Of a stretch of 6,948 bases of DNA, positions 1-5,651 are shown in pieces. Source of the DNA: RGIG3102 sp964507095 (GTDB taxonomy: Bacteria > Bacillota > Clostridia > Oscillospirales > Ruminococcaceae); assembly GCA_964507095.1 (NCBI GenBank), contig CAZDOS010000065.1:1-6948 (forward strand), given 5' to 3'. Both the position numbers and the translations under genes were made by a program. How positions within the stretch are numbered: the first letter of the stretch is position 1; each line of letters starts with the position of its first letter. The notes beneath the pieces were generated by a model. That model did not search any database, was not told the origin of the DNA, and saw only the letters and a program-made list of their open reading frames with translations.

Positions 1-1
1 T

Positions 2-1207
2 TTTATCAACAATCTTCTGTTTGCGGACATTTCAGCAGCCGGCAACGAGAAAGCGATCGGTCTTTTCTATATCGTTGGTCAGCTCTTTGTAAAAGCCCTT
101 CAATTAGTCATTATCCCGATGGTATTTACGAGTATCGTTCTCGCCATGATCCGAATCTCAGATTCGAAGAAGCTTGGACGCATCTCTACAAAGACCATCG
201 GTTATTTTTTACTCACGACTGTTTGCGGTATTCTGCTGGCTTCCGTTGTCGGAACGATTGCTTTTAAGGCAGGAGTCTTCCACAACACAGCTCTGGATAT
301 GGCGGGCACGACCGGTAACACTGCCTCAAATCCGTTAATGATACTTGTCAATGCGGTCCCGAACAATCTGTTTTCCGCGCTGTCCAATAACGGAGGGGTT
401 CTGGCAATCGTCGTCTGTGCTGTTGGAATCGGCCTGGCTATCAACGCCATCAAGGACAAGATCACTGTGCTCCCGGGTCTGTGCGAGGAGATCAGCGAAC
501 TGATCACGGTCGTCCTGTCCTGGATCGTCCACACTTTCGGCCCGATCGCTATCTTCTGCCTGATCACACGCACCTGTGCGGCGTACGGCATCACATATCT
601 CAAGCCTGCAATGTGGTATGTCGGCCTGACGGTAGCATTGCTCCTGCTCTATCTGTTCGGCGGCTATTCTCTGCTGGTGAAACTGACTACGGGTCTGAAT
701 CCAAAGAACTTCGTACAGAAGATATCCAAAGTCGCCTTGTTCGGTTTCTCAACATCTTCCTCTGCAGCAACGCTTCCGCTGAACCTGCAGTGTGCTACCG
801 AAGATCTGGGTGTACATGATGAGTTCGCATCCTTCGTATTGCCTCTCGGCATGACGATCAACATGGACGGAACTGCGATCATGCAGGTGATAGCAACGAT
901 CTTCATTGCCGGCTGCAGCGGCTATGAATTGACCTTCCCGATGCTGATCGTGATTGGTTTGCTGGCAATAGTTGCTTCCGTAGGCACTCCGGCAGCCCCT
1001 GGCGCCGGAGCAGTCATCCTGTTCACTATCCTGTCAGGTGTCGGCATCAATAATGAAATGGCTCTGATGACTTATGCTCTGATCCTTGCAATCAATCGTC
1101 CGATCGAGATGCTTGTCACCGCTCTGAACGTCGTAGGAGATTCCGCCTGCGCAATGGCTGTCGCCAAGAGCGAGGACGCCCTTGATACAGATAAGTACAA
1201 TGCTTGA
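2..1207 (+). CDS. Dicarboxylate/amino acid:cation symporter (DAACS, glutamate-transporter fold), 5'-truncated by window edge
   Basis: This is a sodium- or proton-coupled uptake carrier of the inner membrane, of the GltP/DctA/EAAT fold. The frame is open to the left edge, giving 401 visible residues. The segment before the first ATG (119) already matches the conserved LFVKALQLVIIP helix, so the true start lies upstream and roughly 20-30 residues are missing. Seen in order: several hydrophobic helices; the serine-rich hairpin HP1 (TSSSAATLP, visible residues about 251-259); NMDGT in TM7 (287-291), a sodium site; HP2 (SVGTPAAPGAGAV), which aligns with EAAT HP2 without gaps; and TM8 ending NVVGD. 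In TM8 the arginine of GltPh R397 is Val (visible residue 372), D394 is Glu and D390 is Asn, while T398, N401 and D405 are kept. Family assignment is firm. The substrate is uncertain and probably not aspartate or glutamate. pyrF follows 51 bases downstream, and no terminator intervenes. Confidence 0.93.
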   Translation, partial: FINNLLFADISAAGNEKAIGLFYIVGQLFVKALQLVIIPMVFTSIVLAMIRISDSKKLGRISTKTIGYFLLTTVCGILLASVVGTIAFKAGVFHNTALDMAGTTGNTASNPLMILVNAVPNNLFSALSNNGGVLAIVVCAVGIGLAINAIKDKITVLPGLCEEISELITVVLSWIVHTFGPIAIFCLITRTCAAYGITYLKPAMWYVGLTVALLLLYLFGGYSLLVKLTTGLNPKNFVQKISKVALFGFSTSSSAATLPLNLQCATEDLGVHDEFASFVLPLGMTINMDGTAIMQVIATIFIAGCSGYELTFPMLIVIGLLAIVASVGTPAAPGAGAVILFTILSGVGINNEMALMTYALILAINRPIEMLVTALNVVGDSACAMAVAKSEDALDTDKYNA

Positions 1208-1213
1208 TGCCGT

Positions 1214-1249
1214 CTGACAGTAAGACAGAACGGATTATAATTTGAAGGA
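1214..1249 (+). promoter_or_regulatory. Possible promoter and ribosome binding site before pyrF
   Basis: The 51-base gap holds CTGACA (1214-1219), a 16-base spacer and a perfect TATAAT (1236-1241). The Shine-Dalgarno GAAGGA (1244-1249) lies 9 bases before the pyrF ATG and is convincing. The promoter is doubtful, because transcription from it would start at about 1248, inside the Shine-Dalgarno site. The TATAAT may be coincidental, or this may give an almost leaderless transcript. No room exists for a PyrR attenuator here. Confidence 0.3.
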
Positions 1250-1258
1250 AATATATCA

Positions 1259-1957
1259 ATGAAGAGAGAAGTAATAATTGCCTGTGATTTTGACGATGTG
1301 GAAAAGCTGTTTGACTTTCTGGACCTGTTCAAGGATAGAAAGCCTTTTGTCAAGATCGGCATGGAGATCTTTTACGGCAACGGACCGTTTATCGTGAGAG
1401 AGATCAAACGACGCGGCCACAAGATCTTTCTGGATCTGAAGCTGCATGACATCCCCAACACGGTATATAAGTCCATGTGTCAGCTGGCGGAGCTGAATGT
1501 CGACATGGTCAACGTCCATGCCGCCGGTTCCATCGCCATGATGTCCGCCGCAGCCAGAGCATTGAAGGAAAAGAATTCCAGTGCCATTCTGTTGGCAGTG
1601 ACACAGCTGACCAGCACATCCGAGCGGGTGATGAATGAGGAACTCTGGATCGACCACAGCATGGTCGACACAGTCCGCCATTATGCGCATAATGCACTGA
1701 CGGCAGGCTGCGATGGCGTGGTCTGTTCACCGCTGGAGGCTCCCGCGGTAAGGGAAGAATGTGGCGATGATTTCGTGACGGTCACACCGGGCATCCGTTT
1801 TGCGGATGATGACAAGGGTGACCAGAAGCGCGTGACAACACCGGCCAGGGCCAGGGAACTGGGTTCATCATATATCGTGGTAGGTCGCTCGATCACGGCA
1901 TCTGCCGATCCGGTCGCCGCCTATGAAAGAGCGTGTCGGGAATTTGAAGAGGAATAA
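1259..1957 (+). CDS. pyrF: Orotidine 5'-phosphate decarboxylase
   Basis: This cytosolic enzyme decarboxylates OMP to UMP, the last step of de novo UMP synthesis. It has 232 residues, the usual size for the short bacterial TIM-barrel form. Visible active-site elements are D10 in the first strand (IACDF), K32 (FVKIG), the catalytic DLKLHD motif with D59, K61 and D64, then VTPGIR (175-180), the phosphate-side GDQKR (187-191) and VVGRSIT (207-213). All are intact. The ATG at 1259 is supported by GAAGGA 9 bases upstream and by alignment of D10 with the family's N-terminal strand. It ends in a tandem TAATAA, with pyrE starting 3 bases after the first stop codon. It is probably co-transcribed with pyrE and perhaps with the transporter upstream. 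Confidence 0.97.
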   Translation: MKREVIIACDFDDVEKLFDFLDLFKDRKPFVKIGMEIFYGNGPFIVREIKRRGHKIFLDLKLHDIPNTVYKSMCQLAELNVDMVNVHAAGSIAMMSAAARALKEKNSSAILLAVTQLTSTSERVMNEELWIDHSMVDTVRHYAHNALTAGCDGVVCSPLEAPAVREECGDDFVTVTPGIRFADDDKGDQKRVTTPARARELGSSYIVVGRSITASADPVAAYERACREFEEE

Positions 1958-1960
1958 TAA

Positions 1961-2599
1961 ATGAAAAGAAAAATAGCAAAGGATCTTTTGAAGATCAAAG
2001 CGGTCTTTTTAAGACCTGAGGAACCGTTTATATGGGCGAGCGGCATTGAGTCGCCGATCTACTGTGATAACCGCCTGACCTTATCGGATGTGGAAGTCAG
2101 GAACGATGTGGAGAATGCTCTCGCCGAACTGGTAAAGACTCACTATCCGGAATGCCAGTGCCTAATGGGTACCAGTACCGCCGGAATCGCTCATGCGGCG
2201 CTGACTGCAGACATACTGGGCCTGCCTATGGGCTATGTCAGAGCCAACGCAAAGGATCACGGCCGCAACAACCGAATCGAAGGAAAATGCGTGCCGGGGA
2301 CTAAAGCGGTCGTCGTGGAAGATCTGATATCCACGGCCGGCAGTGCGATTGATGTGGCTGAAGCCTTGAGGGAAAACGGTGTTGAGGTCTTAGGGCTCGT
2401 TTCCATTTTTGACTACGGCATGCGCAAGGCTATAGACCGTCTGAATGAACATCATCTGGTCTGCTATTCCGCTTCCGATTACGATACCCTGCTTGAAGTT
2501 GCAGCTGAGGAAGGATATATAGATCCTGCCAACATCCCGGCGCTGCTGGCGTTTCGCAATGACCCGTCCGATAAAAGCTGGATCAGCAGCCTCAAATAA
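1961..2599 (+). CDS. pyrE: Orotate phosphoribosyltransferase
   Basis: This enzyme joins orotate and PRPP to make OMP plus pyrophosphate, the step just before PyrF; it acts as a cytosolic dimer. It has 212 residues, standard for the short bacterial type. Seen: the N-terminal orotate/PRPP segment (FIWASGIESPIYCDNR, 23-38); the flexible catalytic loop with R94, K98, H100 and R102 (YVRANAKDHGRNNR); and the PRPP-binding motif VVVEDLISTAGS (117-128), where A126 sits at a position that is often Gly but tolerates Ala. The Shine-Dalgarno AGAGGA (1948-1953) lies inside the last codons of pyrF, so the two genes are probably translationally coupled. The gene order is pyrF-pyrE; no pyrB, pyrC or pyrD is seen in this window. 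A hairpin follows 36 bases after the stop codon. Confidence 0.97.
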   Translation: MKRKIAKDLLKIKAVFLRPEEPFIWASGIESPIYCDNRLTLSDVEVRNDVENALAELVKTHYPECQCLMGTSTAGIAHAALTADILGLPMGYVRANAKDHGRNNRIEGKCVPGTKAVVVEDLISTAGSAIDVAEALRENGVEVLGLVSIFDYGMRKAIDRLNEHHLVCYSASDYDTLLEVAAEEGYIDPANIPALLAFRNDPSDKSWISSLK

Positions 2600-2635
2600 C
2601 AGTAGCCTGAAAAAAAACAGAAATGCTAAAGAAAC

Positions 2636-2664
2636 AAAAGCCCGTCGAATGACGGGTCTTTCTG
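2636..2664. terminator. Bidirectional intrinsic terminator between pyrE and the convergent minus-strand gene
   Basis: CCCGTC (2641-2646), loop GAAT and GACGGG (2651-2656) form a perfect 6-bp GC-rich stem. Flanking A and T runs extend it after a GT wobble and one mismatch. On the plus strand it is followed by TCTTTCTGTTCT; on the minus strand by CTTTTGTTTC. The position between two converging stop codons (2599 and 2684) fits a shared terminator. Confidence 0.75.
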
Positions 2665-2683
2665 TTCTCTGTATGTATACTTC

Positions 2684-3358
2684 CTATTTCAGCAGTTCTC
2701 GGATGCTCTTTTCTGACCGCGATCCGAGATTGTCTTTCAGCCGCCCGACTATTATCTCAAATGACTCCTCGGGGCTGCATCTGTAGACTGCATCGGTAAA
2801 ATCATTTCCGTAACGCTGTTCCGGCGTGGAGTATTCTGCCACGCCCCAACCGTATTCCTTGCCGTTCCTGTCGCGCATATATACGAAATCACTGGTGATT
2901 ATATAGCACTGTTCCTGCATCCTTGTAATGGCTGAGTCGAAGCCTTTGAGACCGCCTTCTCCTTTTCTGGATGAATATCCTGCTTCCGTCTTCAGCGTTT
3001 TTGACAGTGAGGGACCGATCCTCTCAAGCGTCTGAACGAGCTTGAGGTCGCGTGTCCTTGCCAGGCCGTCATTGAATCGGGCGTCGATGTCATAACCGTC
3101 CCTTCTCCAGTTGGCAAAATGGGGAAAGAGTTCCTTGGACACAAAACCCGCCTTTCCAAAAAAGAACTTGCCGTATGCAGCTCGGGTCCGCCTTATCACG
3201 GGACCTTTCCATTCCCAAGGACCGTCCACATCCTTTTTGAAGTATATTTCTCTGGCCGTATGTTCCTCTATAGAGAAGCCAGGTATGTTACAGGGGAAGA
3301 AAGGAAGAAATCCGTATTGCTCTACCATGCGAGCCATGTCTTCCATAGTTCTGATCAT
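2684..3358 (-). CDS. Conserved protein resembling AlkZ-related proteins (probable winged-helix domain)
   Basis: The function is not established. The 224-residue protein has a recognisable conserved pattern: FLPFF (17-21), IPGFSIEE (25-32), GPWEWKGP (46-53), YGKFFFGKAGFVS (62-74), a DGYDIDARFNDGLA block (87-100), and a C-terminal YGWGVAEYSTPEQ segment. I recall such proteins being named AlkZ-related, after the DNA glycosylase AlkZ, but cannot verify it here. The stretch from about residue 110 to 165 (a helix, LSKTLK, a Gly-rich turn, then an ITRMQEQ helix and a beta strand) looks like a winged helix, which is inference. The ATG at 3358 is chosen because GAGAGG (3370-3365) lies 6 bases upstream; an in-frame GTG at 3394 and tandem ATGs at 3379 lack such a site. 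The Shine-Dalgarno overlaps the stop codon of the acetyltransferase upstream, implying one operon with coupled translation. Confidence 0.75.
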   Translation of the reverse strand: MIRTMEDMARMVEQYGFLPFFPCNIPGFSIEEHTAREIYFKKDVDGPWEWKGPVIRRTRAAYGKFFFGKAGFVSKELFPHFANWRRDGYDIDARFNDGLARTRDLKLVQTLERIGPSLSKTLKTEAGYSSRKGEGGLKGFDSAITRMQEQCYIITSDFVYMRDRNGKEYGWGVAEYSTPEQRYGNDFTDAVYRCSPEESFEIIVGRLKDNLGSRSEKSIRELLK

Positions 3359-3368
3359 CTTGCGCCTC

Positions 3369-3941
3369 TCAGTCATCATAGTGCTGCACGGCACTGATCT
3401 TGTCGTTCAGGATAGCAAACTGATAGTGGTCTTCCCACTTGTTATTGACCTCATAGCACTGTCTCTGGAGGCCTTCCTGAACGAAGTTGAACTTCCTCAT
3501 GATCGCCAGGCTCTTTTCGTTTCTGGGCATGACCTGCCGCTCGATCCTGTGCAGGCCCAGAGTGTTGAAGGCAAAATCTATCAAAGCCTCCAGCCGTTCG
3601 GAACAGTATCCCTGATCCTGATAATCCTTGTCTATCTTATATGAAAGATTGCAGCTCTTGACGCTGCCGAAAAGTATGGATCCTATGCACACGGTCCCGA
3701 TGACTTTCTTCTCACCCTTAAGCGTGAGATAAAATCTGAATTCCCTCCCCCGCATGGCATCCTTGTAGTCCAGCTTCAGGTATCTCTTCAATCCGTTTTT
3801 GTCGTAGTAGCTGGCCGGTCTTGCAGGCTCAGTATCGGCATGGGCCTCTTTGTTCCTGACATGGAAATCGGCCACTTCCTTGGCGAGTCTCGGGTTAGAG
3901 AGGGTCATATACATCCTCTCGGTCGGTATTTTCAATATCAT
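3369..3941 (-). CDS. GNAT family N-acetyltransferase (RimJ/RimL-like)
   Basis: This is predicted to transfer an acetyl group from acetyl-CoA to an amine; the acceptor is unknown. The 190-residue protein shows the GNAT layout: an N-terminal strand and helix with VRNKEAH (28-34), central strands (FRFYLTL about 68-74, KKVIGTVCIGSI about 78-89), the acetyl-CoA loop QDQGYC (108-113, matching Q/R-x-x-G-x-small), a long helix (SERLEALIDFAF), and the NEKSLAIMRKFNFVQEG segment (141-157) typical of the RimJ/RimL group that includes ribosomal-protein acetyltransferases. The ATG at 3941 is preferred over an in-frame ATG at 3995 because GGAG (3955-3952) lies about 10 bases upstream and family homology begins here. 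It is first in a two-gene operon, with its partner starting 10 bases after its stop codon, and is divergent from the M24 protein gene. Confidence 0.88.
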   Translation of the reverse strand: MILKIPTERMYMTLSNPRLAKEVADFHVRNKEAHADTEPARPASYYDKNGLKRYLKLDYKDAMRGREFRFYLTLKGEKKVIGTVCIGSILFGSVKSCNLSYKIDKDYQDQGYCSERLEALIDFAFNTLGLHRIERQVMPRNEKSLAIMRKFNFVQEGLQRQCYEVNNKWEDHYQFAILNDKISAVQHYDD

Positions 3942-4134
3942 TTTCTTATGGCTCCAAACCCGGGCAGGCAAGCCGGGTCTATTGTGCAAAATCAAAAAAA
4001 GTAGTAATATTAACTATCAAATCCGGTCAGGAAGAGCCTGTTTCGCTTCTCCCGGCCGTGATGAATGCCATGACAATTATAGTACAACACAGAATGTGCA
4101 GGCAAGTCAGTATTCATTGAGTGAGAGGGTAAGG
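3942..4134. promoter_or_regulatory. Divergent promoter region between the GNAT operon and the M24 protein gene
   Basis: These 193 bases must hold the start signals for both directions. Minus strand: TTGCCT (4105-4100), an 18-base spacer and a perfect TATAAT (4081-4076), predicting a leader of about 130 bases before 3941. Plus strand: TTGTGC (3982-3987), a 17-base spacer and TAATAT (4005-4010); a TATAGT also occurs at 4078-4083 without a good -35 box. A 6-bp inverted repeat ACCCGG/CCGGGT (3958-3963 with 3973-3978) lies in the predicted minus-strand leader just before the GGAG ribosome binding site. The minus-strand promoter is the better match; the plus-strand one is weak. Confidence 0.45.
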
Positions 4135-5223
4135 ATGTTTTCATTAAAGGGACGAGCCGACAGGCTCCGCAAGGTGCTCGAACTGACCCGCGCGGATGCA
4201 TGCGTGGTGAAGAGCGAAGCAAACTGCAGATATCTTACGGGCATGACCATCGGTGACGGAATGGTCATCGTCACAAGAGCGGGCAACAGGTACTGCCTGG
4301 TCGATGCCGGCTATGAGGAGATAGCGACAAGGACGCTTTCTCCGCAGGGCTTTACGGTCAGGACCATCGGAAGGGACAGCGACTATCCGATGTTCATAAA
4401 CGAGATATTCCAGTCGGACAAGATATCAGTCGCGCTGCTGGAATCCGAGGATGTCAGCCATGAGGATTATCTGGCGCTTGAGAATGCCCTTTATGCCAAG
4501 GTCCACCCGCTCAAGACTCAGATGGACAAGATCAGGATGGTAAAGGATCTCGAGGAGATAGAGAACATCAAGACGGCCCAGAGGATCACCGAAAAGAGCT
4601 TTGAGCAGGCACTCGGTTTCATAAAGCCGGGCATGAGCGAAAAGCAGGTGCAGGCAAAGCTGGTCCAGCTCATGCTGGAGAACGGTTCGGACCTGGGCAA
4701 ATTCCACGTATGCTGCGTATCGGGGACAAACTCCACTTTGATCCACGGAAAGGCGACCGACAGGATTATAGAGAGCGGGGACAATCTCATGCTCGAGTTC
4801 GGCGCGATATATAACGGGTACTACAGCGATATGGCAAGGACAATCGTCATCGGCAAGGCCAGCGATGAGTTCAAGAGGGCGTACCGAGTGGTCCAGGATG
4901 CGTGCATAATAGGACGGCGATATATAAGAAAAGGCATATCCGGACAGGATGCCGATTCAGAGGTAAGGAACTATATCGAAGATAACGGCTATAAAAACTA
5001 TTTCAGGCATTCACTCGGACACGGCATAGGAGTGCAGCTCAGAGAAGGTCCGATCCTTGCCCAGCATTCAACGGATATCCTTACCACAGGACATGTTGTG
5101 ACGCTGGAACCCGGCATCTATATCAAGGACAAGTTCGGGATCAGGATAGAAGACCTGCTGTACATCTCAAATGTAGGTACGGAGAACCTGACCAGGACAA
5201 CGAAAGAGCTTATCGAACTGTAA
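4135..5223 (+). CDS. M24 family Xaa-Pro peptidase-like protein (pita-bread fold) with altered active site
   Basis: The 362-residue protein has the two-domain layout of prolidase/aminopeptidase P: an N-terminal creatinase-type domain (about 1-130, beginning RLRKVLELTRADACVV) and a C-terminal M24 pita-bread domain (about 135-362). Active members cleave the bond before proline using two metal ions held by D, D, H, E, E. Here those positions read E221 (LEFG instead of LDFG), D232 (SDMART), H296 (GHGIG), E325 (LEPG) and E339 (RIED). The usual catalytic His of the HExP motif is Arg (R303-E-G-P), while H204 and H292 are present. The first ligand and one catalytic His are therefore changed, so activity may be altered or lost. 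The ATG at 4135 has GAGAGGG 5 bases upstream and gives family-typical length; the frame stays open upstream to 3850 but that part resembles nothing. A terminator follows directly. Confidence 0.88.
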   Translation: MFSLKGRADRLRKVLELTRADACVVKSEANCRYLTGMTIGDGMVIVTRAGNRYCLVDAGYEEIATRTLSPQGFTVRTIGRDSDYPMFINEIFQSDKISVALLESEDVSHEDYLALENALYAKVHPLKTQMDKIRMVKDLEEIENIKTAQRITEKSFEQALGFIKPGMSEKQVQAKLVQLMLENGSDLGKFHVCCVSGTNSTLIHGKATDRIIESGDNLMLEFGAIYNGYYSDMARTIVIGKASDEFKRAYRVVQDACIIGRRYIRKGISGQDADSEVRNYIEDNGYKNYFRHSLGHGIGVQLREGPILAQHSTDILTTGHVVTLEPGIYIKDKFGIRIEDLLYISNVGTENLTRTTKELIEL

Positions 5224-5269
5224 AGACAACACTGCGGCGCGGCAAAAGCCACGCCGCTTTTGCGTCTTT
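5222..5269 (+). terminator. Intrinsic terminator after the M24 protein gene
   Basis: GCGGCG (5234-5239) pairs with CGCCGC (5252-5257); inside, after one C/A mismatch, GGC pairs with GCC around an AAAA loop. TTTTGCGTCTTT follows. AAAGAC (5222-5227) and GTCTTT (5264-5269) can add an outer 6-bp helix. It begins right at the stop codon. Confidence 0.85.
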
Positions 5270-5453
5270 GAGTACATCGACGGTATCACCAGACAACTGT
5301 ACGACTGCCTGTATGTCTGCAATATAATAAGGTAGAGATTAATTATATTCTCACACACCATTACATAAATATACTTCAAACAAGCCCGCGAAACCTGAAA
5401 ATCACGCACGCAAATGTATAGAATCATGTAAAGAAAAAAGCAGAAAAAGTTAA

Positions 5454-5471
5454 TAAAACAAGGCTGTTTTA
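5454..5471. repeat. Inverted repeat TAAAACA-AGGC-TGTTTTA
   Basis: A perfect 7-bp dyad with a 4-base centre. It could be a protein-binding operator or a weak hairpin; AT content is high, so chance is possible. Its centre is 53 bases, about five helical turns, upstream of the centre of the next dyad. Confidence 0.4.
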
Positions 5472-5504
5472 CGCATCAGACAGACACAAAAAAAGATGGT
5501 CGAA

Positions 5505-5526
5505 AAGTTGCACAAAAATGCAACTT
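5505..5526. promoter_or_regulatory. Perfect 22-bp dyad AAGTTGCA-N6-TGCAACTT, candidate operator
   Basis: Two 8-base arms are exact reverse complements around CAAAAA. It lies 36 bases upstream of the predicted -35 box of the PatB-like gene, with its centre near -83 from the predicted start site, a position usual for activators. It could instead be a hairpin, but only CAATTTT follows, which is a poor terminator tail. The regulator is unknown. Confidence 0.5.
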
Positions 5527-5562
5527 CAATTTTAACAATATGTAGATTTTTCCTGCAAAGTA

Positions 5563-5591
5563 TTGAGAAAAGGGTATGCAGGGTGTAAAAT
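5563..5591 (+). promoter_or_regulatory. Sigma-A-type promoter of the PatB-like gene
   Basis: TTGAGA (5563-5568), a 17-base spacer and TAAAAT (5586-5591) each match the consensus at five of six bases with optimal spacing. Transcription would begin near 5598, leaving a leader of about 54 bases before the ATG at 5652. This is the best promoter match in the window. Confidence 0.65.
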
Positions 5592-5603
5592 TGTTCACGA
5601 AGA

Positions 5604-5625
5604 GTGTGGGTAGTGGTGCCCACAC
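5604..5625 (+). promoter_or_regulatory. Hairpin at the predicted 5' end of the PatB-like mRNA
   Basis: GTGTGGG (5604-5610) and CCCACAC (5619-5625) form a perfect GC-rich 7-bp stem around an 8-base loop. It would start about six bases from the predicted mRNA 5' end and lies 8 bases before the Shine-Dalgarno AAAGGA (5634-5639). It has no T tract behind it, so it is not a terminator. A 5' stabilising stem-loop or a protein-binding site is the likely role. Confidence 0.5.
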
Positions 5626-5651
5626 AAAAAACGAAAGGATGGTAATTTAAT

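Larger units (their letters stand above)
5270..5562. other. AT-rich gene-free stretch upstream of the PatB-like gene promoter
   Basis: I see no supported gene here on either strand. The stretch is rich in A and T compared with the genes around it. It holds two perfect inverted repeats (5454-5471 and 5505-5526, listed separately) and a lone perfect TATAAT (5323-5328) with no good -35 box. Between 5340 and 5450 nothing specific stands out beyond A-rich runs. Confidence 0.6.

Noticed and set aside
119..121. ATG at 119 as the start of the symporter
   Set aside because: The frame is open to the left edge and the 39 codons before it encode a conserved helix of the family, so the gene starts outside the window.
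202..603. Long antisense open frame inside the symporter gene
   Set aside because: It is fully contained in a conserved gene on the other strand, without a start signal or recognisable protein.
1210..1233. Hairpin CCGT...ACGG between symporter and pyrF as a terminator
   Set aside because: The stem is short and bulged and no T tract follows; it overlaps the possible promoter instead.
3359..3394. Longer starts (GTG at 3394, ATGs at 3379 and 3376) for the AlkZ-related-like protein
   Set aside because: They lie within or against the acetyltransferase end, lack a Shine-Dalgarno, and add residues with no conserved look; ATG 3358 has GAGAGG at ideal spacing.
3850..4134. Upstream in-frame extension of the M24 protein
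   Set aside because: It would overlap the divergent acetyltransferase gene, shows no family similarity, and the ATG at 4135 has a strong Shine-Dalgarno and gives the expected length.
5323..5328. Perfect TATAAT as a further promoter
   Set aside because: No -35 box at 16-18 bases and no extended -10; AT-rich DNA gives such hexamers by chance.
5496..5588. A 30-codon plus-strand open frame upstream of the PatB-like gene
   Set aside because: It has no ribosome binding site, spans the candidate operator and promoter, and looks like no known leader peptide.
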